57,940 bases of DNA from contig JBFMFH010000091.1 of NCBI GenBank assembly GCA_040752275.1, positions 1 through 57,940 of the forward strand. The letters run 5' to 3'. Each line of letters opens with the position of its first letter. Positions within the stretch are counted from its first letter, which is position 1. The stretch is from JBFMFH01 sp040752275 (GTDB lineage: Bacteria; Acidobacteriota; Vicinamibacteria; Vicinamibacterales; JAKQTR01). The notes under the pieces were generated by a model. It saw nothing but the letters and a program-made list of their open reading frames with translations. It was not told where the DNA came from and searched no databases. Positions 15,928 through 23,738 of this stretch are shown in pieces. Position numbers and translations under genes: made by a program.

Positions 15928-18263
15928 AGCGAATCACACGCACGCGCTCGTCGCTCGCTCGACAGGCCGGCATCGTCGCGCTCTTCGTGATCGCGGCGGT
16001 GCTCGGCATCCTCACAGGTGGGCTGGTCGCGTACACCGGCGATCTGCCCCTCGTTGAGGCGCTGGACGATTACACGCCGAGCACGATCACTCGGGTGCAC
16101 GCGTCGAGCGGCGAGGTCGTCGGAGAATTCGCCACGCAACGCCGCATCCTGCTCCGGTACGAGGACATTCCGGAGCTGCTGCGGCACGCCATCCTCTCGG
16201 CCGAGGACGACAGTTTCGAGCACCACATCGGTATCAATTTCAGGCGGCTGTTCGTCGCCGCGGTCACCAACGTGCTCAAGGGCGGGTACGAAGGTGGCGC
16301 GAGCACGCTGACGCAGCAGCTCGCGCGGAAGCTGTTCCTCAAGCCGGACAAGACGCTCGAGCGCAAGGTCAAGGAGTGGCTGCTCGCCCTGCAGATCGAG
16401 AAGCGGTACACCAAGCAGGAGATCTTCACGCTGTACTGCAACCAGATGAACCTCGGGCACGGCGCCTATGGTGTCGAGGCGGCGGCACGACTGTATTTCG
16501 GCAAGTCCGTCAAGGACCTGAAACTCGAAGAGGCCGCCACGATTGCCGGCATCCTGCAACTGCCCGAGCGCCAGAGTCCGTATGTCAACCCGACGTGGGC
16601 GACGAGACGCCGCAACTATGCCCTCCAGCGCATGGCCACCGAGGGGTACATCACGCGGGCTGAGGCCGATGCTGCCGCGGCAAGGCCGCTGGCCGTCACG
16701 GGACTCCCGGCGGCGGGTGGAACGGTGGCTCCCTACTTCATCGAAGAGGTGCGCAAACACCTTGAGCGGCAGTACGGCGCACGCGATCTCTACGAATCCG
16801 GCCTGGAGGTGTACACCACGCTCGACGTCGAACTCCAGCAGGCGGCCAATCTCGCGCTGGATCGGGGGCTCCGAGCCATCGACAAGCGCCGTGGCTACCG
16901 CCGTCCGTCACGCAGCGTCCTCGGCGACGGCGGCACCATCGCCAGCTACACAGACCGCAGATGGGAACGACCCATTCGTCCCGGCGACATCGTCCCGGCT
17001 GTGGTCGTGCGCGTGGGTGGGACCCGGCGGGCGGACGCCAGTGCGGGGCTGGACAGGCCCCTGCCGCAAGGCGCCGCCAGGTTGCGCGTCGGCACCTACG
17101 AGGCGGACCTCACCAGGCGCGGCTTCGCCTGGACCGGGCGGTCCTCGGCGGCGGACCTCGTTGGAGCCGGTGACCTCATCCAGGTGGCCGTGACCGGGGT
17201 AGATGAGCAACGGCTCGTGCTCGAGGTCACCCTCGAGCAGGAGCCCGTCATCGACGGCGCGTTGCTGGCCATCGACAACGACACGGGCCAGATCATGGCG
17301 ATGACCGGCGGTCTCGACTTTCGCCGTTCCAAGTTCAACCGGGCGGTCCAAGCCCCCCGGCAGGTGGGCTCGATCTTCAAGCCCGTCGTGTTCGCGGCGG
17401 CCATCGATCGAGGCTACACGCCGTCGACCATCATCGTCGACGAACCGGTCTCGTACGAGGCCGGCCCCGGCCAGCCTCCGTACGAGCCCCGGAACTACGA
17501 CCGCCGATATGAGGGCCCGATCACCATCCGGCGTGTCATCGAGCAATCCAGGAATGTCCCCACCGTCAGGATGATGGACCAGCTCGGTCCGGCTCAGGTC
17601 GTGGAGTTCGCCCGCCGCCTTGGATTCGAGTCGCCGCTCCAGCCGTTCCTGTCGACCGCCCTCGGCGCCTCGGAGGCAACCTTGCTGGAAGTGACGAGCG
17701 CGTATTCCGCGTTCGCGAATCAGGGACTGCGCATGCAGCCGTACCAGATCTCGAAGATCGTCGATCGGGACGGAACCCTGCTGGAGGAACAGCGACCCGA
17801 GGCCAGGGACGGCATTCGGGCCGACACGGCCTACATCATCAGCAACCTCCTGCGCGGGGTCGTCGAGCGCGGCACGGCAGAGAAGGCGGCGGCGCTGGAG
17901 TGGCCGCTCGCCGGCAAGACGGGCACGGTGGATGACTATACGGACGCCTGGTTCGTGGGATTCGATCCGCACGTCACCGTGGGCGTCTGGGTCGGCTTCG
18001 ACGAAAAGAAGCCCATCGGTCCGAACGAGACCGGAGCTGCGGCCGCCCTGCCGATCTGGATCGACTTCATGCAGGCGTATATCGGCGCGCGCGGCGACCG
18101 GAACGCCCCTCCACGGTTCGAGGCTCCAGGCAATATCGTGCAGATCGCCATCGACCGGGCATCCGGGCGGCCCGTGCCCCCCGAGACCCCTGGATCGTTC
18201 CGTGAAGCCTACATCGCGGGCACTCAGCCCGGCGTCGAGTTTCCGCGACAGCCGGGCCTGTGA
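15924..18263 (+). CDS. Class A penicillin-binding protein (PBP1A type)
   Basis: This 779-residue bifunctional enzyme polymerises and cross-links peptidoglycan. It has a short cytosolic tail and one membrane segment (about 14-36). The GT51 glycosyltransferase has EDDSFEHH (94-101), GASTLTQQLARKLFL and RKVKEWLLALQIE. A beta-rich linker of about 150 residues follows. The transpeptidase has the Ser483 nucleophile in GSIFKP, Ser542 in SRN and Lys665 in KTGT. The length and order fit PBP1A. It overlaps the FecR-domain gene by 4 bp, so both are made from one message. No lipoprotein activator gene is adjacent. Confidence 0.95.
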   Translation: MKRITRTRSSLARQAGIVALFVIAAVLGILTGGLVAYTGDLPLVEALDDYTPSTITRVHASSGEVVGEFATQRRILLRYEDIPELLRHAILSAEDDSFEHHIGINFRRLFVAAVTNVLKGGYEGGASTLTQQLARKLFLKPDKTLERKVKEWLLALQIEKRYTKQEIFTLYCNQMNLGHGAYGVEAAARLYFGKSVKDLKLEEAATIAGILQLPERQSPYVNPTWATRRRNYALQRMATEGYITRAEADAAAARPLAVTGLPAAGGTVAPYFIEEVRKHLERQYGARDLYESGLEVYTTLDVELQQAANLALDRGLRAIDKRRGYRRPSRSVLGDGGTIASYTDRRWERPIRPGDIVPAVVVRVGGTRRADASAGLDRPLPQGAARLRVGTYEADLTRRGFAWTGRSSAADLVGAGDLIQVAVTGVDEQRLVLEVTLEQEPVIDGALLAIDNDTGQIMAMTGGLDFRRSKFNRAVQAPRQVGSIFKPVVFAAAIDRGYTPSTIIVDEPVSYEAGPGQPPYEPRNYDRRYEGPITIRRVIEQSRNVPTVRMMDQLGPAQVVEFARRLGFESPLQPFLSTALGASEATLLEVTSAYSAFANQGLRMQPYQISKIVDRDGTLLEEQRPEARDGIRADTAYIISNLLRGVVERGTAEKAAALEWPLAGKTGTVDDYTDAWFVGFDPHVTVGVWVGFDEKKPIGPNETGAAAALPIWIDFMQAYIGARGDRNAPPRFEAPGNIVQIAIDRASGRPVPPETPGSFREAYIAGTQPGVEFPRQPGL

Positions 18264-18273
18264 CGCGAGGCTT

Positions 18274-18302
18274 CGGGACCCGGGCACACACCGAGGGTCC
18301 CG
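18274..18302. terminator. Hairpin between convergent PBP1A and prfB
   Basis: CGGGACCC (18274-18281) pairs with GGGTCCCG (18295-18302) across a 13-base loop, in the 42-bp gap between the two stop codons. No T-run follows in either direction. It could serve both genes. Confidence 0.5.
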
Positions 18303-18305
18303 GCT

Positions 18306-19437
18306 CTATTCATCCCCGCCGGCCTGCCCCAGGGTCCCGGCGGCCTTGGCTTTCAGATAGGACTTGATGAACCCGTCGATGTCGCCATCGAGGACCCGCT
18401 GCACGTCGCCCACCTGTTCCTTCGTCCTGTGGTCCTTCACGAGCTGGTAGGGATGCAGCACGTAGCTGCGGATCTGGCTGCCGAATGCGATGTCCTTCTT
18501 TTCGCCCCCGAGCTTCTCGAGCTTGGCCTGCTGTTCTTGCAGCTTGATGTCGTACAGCCGCGATTTGAGGACCTTCATCGCGGCGTCGCGGTTCCGAATC
18601 TGTGATCGTTCGTTCTGGCACGACACCACGATGCTCGTCGGCAGGTGCGTGATCCGAACGGCTGAATAGGTCGTGTTGACGCCCTGCCCTCCCGGCCCGC
18701 TGGCGCAGAACGTGTCGATGCGGATGTCCTTCTCGTCCACCTCGATTTCGACGTCGTCTTCCAGTTCCGGCCAGACATACACCGACGCGAACGACGTATG
18801 CCGGCGGGCGGCCTGGTCGAAGGGGGAGATCCGGACCAGCCGATGCACCCCGGCTTCGGCCAGCAGCAGGCCATAGGCGTAGTCTCCCGTCACGGCCAGC
18901 GTCGCGCTCTTCAAGCCGGCATCGTCGCCCGGCTGGTAGTCGAGGAGCTCGCGTTTGAAGCCCTTCCGCTCGATCCACTTCAGATACATGCGGAGGAGCA
19001 TGTCGGCCCAGTCCTGGGACTCGGTCCCGCCGGCCCCGGGGTGGATCGTGACGATGGCGTTCGTCCGGTCGTGCTCGCCGCCGAGGATCCGCTTCGTTTC
19101 GGCGGCTTCGACCTGGGCCTCGAGACGGCGGACGGCCTCGACGAGGTCCGTCGTGACGTCCTCGCCGGATTCAGCCCACTCGACGAGCACCGCCAGGTCG
19201 TCCTCCTGCGCGCGGAGGCTGTCGATGAGTTCGATCTCCTCCTCCAGGCGCCGGCGTCTCCGTAGCGTCCTCTGCGCCTCGGCTTGGATGTTCCAGAAGT
19301 CCGGTCTGGAGATGCGTTCCTCGAGTGCCGTCATTTCCTCGCGCGGGCGTCCGGCCTCAAAGATAGCCCCGCAGTTCTGCCGACCGCTTGACCAGATCCT
19401 CGTACTGACGGACCACCTCATCCAGCTCGATTCCCAC
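18306..19437 (-). CDS. prfB: Peptide chain release factor 2, with programmed +1 frameshift
   Basis: RF2 ends translation at UGA and UAA. The gene is in two frames. A 26-codon first part runs from GTG 19437 (GGAGG site 5 nt before it) and reads MGIELDEVVRQYEDLVKRSA then ELRGYL, followed by an in-frame TGA at 19359-19357. The second part is +1 from GAG at 19358, giving about 376 residues in all. The shift site is CTTTGAG, with a CGGGGC stretch just upstream, matching the known autoregulatory CUU-UGA slip. The body has the SPF anticodon-like motif (ISPFDQAARR) and the catalytic GGQ in GPGGQGVN. It is the last gene of the lnt-prfB run; lnt ends 36 nt upstream. Confidence 0.95.
19357..19362 (-). 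promoter_or_regulatory. prfB programmed +1 frameshift site
   Basis: CTT-TGA is followed by G on the minus strand at codons 26-27 of prfB. The ribosome slips from CTT onto the overlapping TTT, skips one base and continues with GAG. Efficiency should fall when RF2 is abundant, which gives negative feedback. Confidence 0.93.
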
Positions 19438-19473
19438 GACCACCTCCGATCCCATTCGGGCGCCCGTCTGATC

Positions 19474-20997
19474 TTACCGCGAACCGGGCACCGCGCGCGC
19501 ACGTCCCCGGACCGCCGCCCACGCCAGCGCCACCGCCAGGAGGCACGCGTAGGCGAAGCCGTCGCCGGTGCGCCCGTAGAACGTGCGGCCGTGGAGCAAC
19601 CGGACATCCCCGACGAAGATCCCGCGCTCGAAGAGCGGGGAGCGGACCACCACGCGGCCATAAGGGTCGACGATGCCGCTGATGCCGGTATTCGCGGCGC
19701 GGACGAGGTAACGCCCCTGCTCGACCGCGCGCAACGACGCCTGCCAGAAGTGCTGCTGCGGCGCGGACGACCGCCCGTACCACGCATCGTTCGTGATGGT
19801 CGTGAGTAGCTGGCTTCCGCCGTCGACGAACCTGGCAATCAGATCCGGGTAGACCACCTCGTAGCAGATCGCCGTCGAGACCAGGCCTTCGGCGATCGGC
19901 ACCACGACAGCCTGGGTACCCGGCGAAAAGTCGGACACGTTCTCGACAAGGGGCGATACGAAGAACAGCAGGCGCTTCAGGGGGACGTACTCGCCGAACG
20001 GCACGAGGTGCATCTTGCGGTACACCCCGGCGGTGCTCCCGTCGGGCCGGACGACGAACGCCGAGTTGAAGTAGCGCGGCGGGCTCCCGGCCTCGTACTG
20101 GTCGCTTCCGAAGAGCAGCGTCACCCCGGTGTCACGGACAGTCGTCCGGATGGCAGCGTTTCCCAGGACGTCATGCTCGTAGTAGAACGGCGTCGACGAC
20201 TCGGGCCACACGACCAGCCGAGCGCCCTGCCCCGCCGCGCGCCTGGTCAGCTCCAGGTAGGTCTCGAGGATCCGCGGCGCGATCGAAGGCTCCCACTTCT
20301 CGTCCTGAAGCACATTCCCTTGCACCATCGCCACGCGCAGGGGCGTGCCCGTCCGGGAGAGCGTGCTGTCCGTGGCCCTGTCTGTCCCCCACACGGCCAG
20401 GCCCGCCACGAGTGCCGCAACAACCACCGGAGCCGCCCAGCGGGTCCGCCCTCGCCCGTTGACGAACAGCGTCACACCAACTGACCCGAGCGCCACGACC
20501 GCCGAAAGACCGTAGACACCGGCGAGGCTGACCACCTGCACGATGGGGATGACCCCTGCCTGGCTGGAGCCGAGCTGGACCCACGGGAAGCCGCCGAGCA
20601 CCCATCGGCGCAGCAGTTCCGTGGCCACCCAGGTCGCCGGGGCCAGCCAGAGGGCTCCAGGCCCCAACCTTGCACACAGCCGGGCGGTGATGACGGCGAA
20701 CAGGGCTGGATACAGGGCCAGATAGGCCACCAGCAGCACACCAGCACCGACGGCGATGGGCCAGCTGAGGCCGCCGAACGTCTGCATGACCTGCGGCGTC
20801 CAGTAGACGGTCCCACCGAAGTACACCGCTCCGGCTGCAAGCCCCAGCCCGAACGCCCGGTGCGCTCCCGGCGCACGGCCGCTCGTGAGCGATACGAGAA
20901 GCGGCACGAGAGCCACCCAGGCGGGCGCCGGATGCCCATACTGCGGAAAGCTGAGTGCGAGGAGCACGCCCGAGGCGAGGGCTAGCGCGTAATCCAG
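19474..20997 (-). CDS. lnt: Apolipoprotein N-acyltransferase
   Basis: This inner-membrane enzyme adds the third acyl chain to lipoproteins. The first 215 residues hold about six membrane helices (LASGVLLALSF, WVALVPLLVSL, FGLGLAAGAVYF and others), followed by the nitrilase domain. The triad is visible: Glu266 in WPESSTPF, Lys328 in YRKMHLVPFGEYVPL and Cys378 in ICYEVVYPD, close to E267/K335/C387 of the E. coli enzyme. A final membrane helix lies at the C terminus. The start is unclear. The frame has no ATG near the expected N terminus; a CTG at 20997 follows GAGGAG in the end of the SPOR gene, and a GTG lies at 20967. It overlaps the SPOR gene slightly. Confidence 0.92.
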   Translation of the reverse strand: MDYALALASGVLLALSFPQYGHPAPAWVALVPLLVSLTSGRAPGAHRAFGLGLAAGAVYFGGTVYWTPQVMQTFGGLSWPIAVGAGVLLVAYLALYPALFAVITARLCARLGPGALWLAPATWVATELLRRWVLGGFPWVQLGSSQAGVIPIVQVVSLAGVYGLSAVVALGSVGVTLFVNGRGRTRWAAPVVVAALVAGLAVWGTDRATDSTLSRTGTPLRVAMVQGNVLQDEKWEPSIAPRILETYLELTRRAAGQGARLVVWPESSTPFYYEHDVLGNAAIRTTVRDTGVTLLFGSDQYEAGSPPRYFNSAFVVRPDGSTAGVYRKMHLVPFGEYVPLKRLLFFVSPLVENVSDFSPGTQAVVVPIAEGLVSTAICYEVVYPDLIARFVDGGSQLLTTITNDAWYGRSSAPQQHFWQASLRAVEQGRYLVRAANTGISGIVDPYGRVVVRSPLFERGIFVGDVRLLHGRTFYGRTGDGFAYACLLAVALAWAAVRGRARAVPGSR

Positions 20998-21593
20998 GGC
21001 TTGTATTTCTCCTCGCGTTCCAGGCGGCTGGCAACGACCTCCGCCTCGGGTCGGGTCCCGAAGGGACCGACCCGCACACGGTAGAACCCGAGGTGGTCGG
21101 TGCCATCGGGTACGAACACGAACGCGGGATACCCCTTCCGCTTCAGTCGCTCGACGATGGACTCGGCCTCGCCCCGGCTTCGGACGGCCGTGACCTGCAC
21201 GACCAGCGGCTTCGCGTCTTCGGCCGGACCCTGGGGCGCAGCGTCGCGCTCCGCCGGCGGCGGAGGCTCGCTCACGGGAGGCGCGAGTGTCTCGGCGGGC
21301 GGCTTGGCGTCTCTGAGCACCTGAGCGTAGGTCAGCGCGTCGCTCCCGGTCCCGGCGGGCGCCGGTTCCTCGGCGGGCCTGGCCGGGAGGCCGGCACCCG
21401 GCTCGCTGTCCGGCACCACCTGCGCCGTCGAGATCATCGTGCCGTCGGGCGTCATCCCCCTGAAGGTCTGCACGCCCCGGCCCACCATGATGCCGCACAG
21501 GAAGACCACGACCAGCACCACGGTCGCCGTCATGAAGACGAAGACCAGCTGCTTGTCGCTGAGGAACACGCCCCGGGGGCTCTCGTCGGCCAT
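20982..21593 (-). CDS. SPOR-domain membrane protein
   Basis: This is a 203-residue protein with a cytosolic N terminus, one membrane helix (about 17-40, LVFVFMTATVVLVVVFLCGI), a proline-rich linker, and a C-terminal SPOR domain (LVVQVTAVRSRGEAESIVER, YPAFVF, FYRVRVGPFGTRPEAEVVAS). SPOR domains bind denuded glycan strands at division sites, so a role at the septum is likely. The ATG at 21593 has a purine-poor leader. It lies 22 nt after the slipin gene and overlaps the start of lnt. Confidence 0.88.
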   Translation of the reverse strand: MADESPRGVFLSDKQLVFVFMTATVVLVVVFLCGIMVGRGVQTFRGMTPDGTMISTAQVVPDSEPGAGLPARPAEEPAPAGTGSDALTYAQVLRDAKPPAETLAPPVSEPPPPAERDAAPQGPAEDAKPLVVQVTAVRSRGEAESIVERLKRKGYPAFVFVPDGTDHLGFYRVRVGPFGTRPEAEVVASRLEREEKYKPWITR

Positions 21594-21615
21594 GACCGTC
21601 GTCCGCTTCGGCCGT

Positions 21616-22365
21616 CTACGGTTGCTTCTGGAACAGGCCCTTCAGGAGGTCGATTGGCAGCGGGAAGACGATCGTCGAGTTCTTCTCCGCAGCGATCTCC
21701 GTGAGCGTCTGCAGGTACCGCAGCGTCATGGCGCCGGACTCCGTGGCAATGACGGCCGCAGCCTGGGCCAGCTTCTCTGATGCCTCCAGTTCGCCGGCGG
21801 CGTGGATGATCTTCGCACGCTTCTCGCGCTCGGCCTCGGCCTGCCGAGCCATCGCGCGCTGCATGTCGCTCGGAAGGTCGACGTGTTTCACCTCGACGGC
21901 CGAGACCTTGATGCCCCACGGATCCGTGTGCTGGTCCAGGATCTGCTGGAGATCCTGGTTCAGCCGCTCGCGCTGGGCGAGGAGGTCGTCCAGTTCGACC
22001 TGCCCAAGCACGCTGCGCAACGTCGTCTGCGCCAACTGCGACGTCGCGTAGTGGTAGTTCTCCACCTGCACGATCGCCCGCTGGGGGTCCATGACCCGGA
22101 AGTAGACGACGGCATTCACCTTGACCGACACGTTGTCGCGCGTGATCACATCCTGCGGCGGCACGTCCATGACCACCGTCCGCAGCCCCACCCGCACCAT
22201 GCGGTCGATGGGCGCGAACACCAGGATGATCCCGGGGCCTTTGGGCATCGGCAGCAGCTTGCCCAGCCGGAAGATGACCCCGCGCTCGTACTCAGTGAGG
22301 ATCTTGATGGAACTCAGCAGGTAGAGCGCGAGGATGAAGACGAACAGGATCAACGGGTTGGTCAT
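21616..22365 (-). CDS. Slipin / stomatin-like SPFH protein
   Basis: This is a 249-residue membrane protein with an N-terminal hairpin helix (LILFVFILALYLLSSI), the SPFH domain (EYERGVIFRLGKL, VPPQDVITRDNVSVKVNAVVYF, LGQVELDDLLAQRERLN) and a coiled coil (MQRAMARQAEAEREKRAKII). It is typical of prokaryotic slipins that form membrane microdomains. Its ATG overlaps the stop of the NfeD-family gene by 4 bp. The slipin-NfeD pair is a widespread conserved unit. Confidence 0.95.
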   Translation of the reverse strand: MTNPLILFVFILALYLLSSIKILTEYERGVIFRLGKLLPMPKGPGIILVFAPIDRMVRVGLRTVVMDVPPQDVITRDNVSVKVNAVVYFRVMDPQRAIVQVENYHYATSQLAQTTLRSVLGQVELDDLLAQRERLNQDLQQILDQHTDPWGIKVSAVEVKHVDLPSDMQRAMARQAEAEREKRAKIIHAAGELEASEKLAQAAAVIATESGAMTLRYLQTLTEIAAEKNSTIVFPLPIDLLKGLFQKQP

Positions 22366-23738
22366 GTCTGTGGCTCCTGGCTCGCCGATGTCCGCCGAAC
22401 GGTCGCGGTCAGCCCGTCGACCGCCACCACTTCAATCACGTCGCCCACGGCAATGGCCTCCGCGGATCGGGCCGCCCAGATCTCGCCGAAGGCCGAGACG
22501 CGGCCGAGGCCACCCGGGGGAATGGGGGTGACCGCGGTGCCCCGCTGGCCGACCATCCCGGACGGCCCGGTGACCGAGCGCCGCTGCTGCGATGCCACCG
22601 CCAGCCTCAGGAGGAACATGAGAATCACGGCCAGCGCGAGGACGACGGGGACGATCAGGCTCAAGCTGACGCGCAGCTCCGGGGTGGGGGCATCGATCAG
22701 AATCATCGATCCCAGGAGGAGACTGACGACACCGCCCGCGCCGAGGACGCCGTAGCTCGTCACCTTCACCTCCAGCACGAGCAGGACCAGGCCGAACAGG
22801 ATGAGGAGCACGCCCGCGTAGTTGACGGGCAGCACCTGGAACGTGAAGAAGGCCAGAATCAGGCAGATGCCGCCCGCCACGCCCGGGAGGATGGCGCCAG
22901 GGGACCAGAGCTCGATGGTCAGGCCCAGCACGCCAAGGCTGAGCAGGATGTAGGCGATGTTCGGGTGCGCCAGGGTGCTCAGCACGCGCTGGCGAAACGT
23001 CATGTCAATCGTCTCGATCCGAGCCCCCGCGGTGCGGAGGGTGGTGGAGGTCCCGTCGAATCGCTTGATCTCCCGTCCGTCGAGCCGCCGCAGCAGGTCG
23101 GGCACGTCGCTCGCCACCACGTCGATGAGCGGGGGCGACGACTCGAGGGCCTCGGTCTCGGTGAAGGCCCGGCTCTTGAGCACGGCCTGCTCGGCGAGGT
23201 CCACGTTGCGCCCGCGCCCCGAGGCCAGTGTGCGGGCGTAGGCCGCGACGTCCGACGCCGCCTTCGCGGAGAGCGTCTCGTCCATCTTCTCGCCCTGCCC
23301 CTGGACGGGGTGCGCCGCGCCGATGTGAGTGCCGGGAGCCATGGCGGCGACGTCGGCCGCAATCGTCAGCAGGAACCCGGCACTCGCCGCCCGCGCGCCT
23401 GACGGCGCGACGAAGACCGCCACGGGCGTCTTCGCGGCCAGCATTCTCGACACGATCGTCCTCGTCGAATCGACGAGCCCGCCAGGGGTCTCCATCAGGA
23501 ACACGACCAGCGCCGCGCCGCGGGCGTCGGCGCGGTCGATGGCCTCCACCATGAACTCCGCGGACACCGGGTGGATGATGGCATCCACGCTGGCTACGAG
23601 GACGAGCGGCGGGATCGCGGCCGGCGCCTGTTCCGGCTGCGCGGCAGCCGCCGGCACGCACGGAAGTGCGAGCAACCACAGCTTGGTCAGGAAGCGAAGT
23701 CCGGTACGGTGAAGCGAGTGGGCGAAGGCGGTGGCCAT
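22362..23738 (-). CDS. NfeD-family membrane protein with ClpP-class protease domain
   Basis: This is the 458-residue long form of NfeD. A signal-anchor or signal peptide precedes a ClpP-like serine protease domain: VFLMETPGGLVDSTRTIV, then the nucleophile region GARAASAGFLLTIAADVAAM with Ser in the ASAG motif, then GTHIGAAHPV. Four or five membrane helices (about 265-385) and a small OB-fold NfeD domain at the C terminus (GQRGTAVTPIPPGG, GRVSAFGEIW) follow. It is thought to cleave or regulate the partner slipin encoded next. The start ATG overlaps the stop of the TPR gene by one base. Confidence 0.93.
   Translation of the reverse strand: MATAFAHSLHRTGLRFLTKLWLLALPCVPAAAAQPEQAPAAIPPLVLVASVDAIIHPVSAEFMVEAIDRADARGAALVVFLMETPGGLVDSTRTIVSRMLAAKTPVAVFVAPSGARAASAGFLLTIAADVAAMAPGTHIGAAHPVQGQGEKMDETLSAKAASDVAAYARTLASGRGRNVDLAEQAVLKSRAFTETEALESSPPLIDVVASDVPDLLRRLDGREIKRFDGTSTTLRTAGARIETIDMTFRQRVLSTLAHPNIAYILLSLGVLGLTIELWSPGAILPGVAGGICLILAFFTFQVLPVNYAGVLLILFGLVLLVLEVKVTSYGVLGAGGVVSLLLGSMILIDAPTPELRVSLSLIVPVVLALAVILMFLLRLAVASQQRRSVTGPSGMVGQRGTAVTPIPPGGLGRVSAFGEIWAARSAEAIAVGDVIEVVAVDGLTATVRRTSASQEPQT

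Noticed and set aside
19357..19360. A sequencing error or pseudogene in prfB
   Set aside because: The in-frame TGA at codon 27 after CTT is the classical programmed frameshift, and both flanking frames match RF2.
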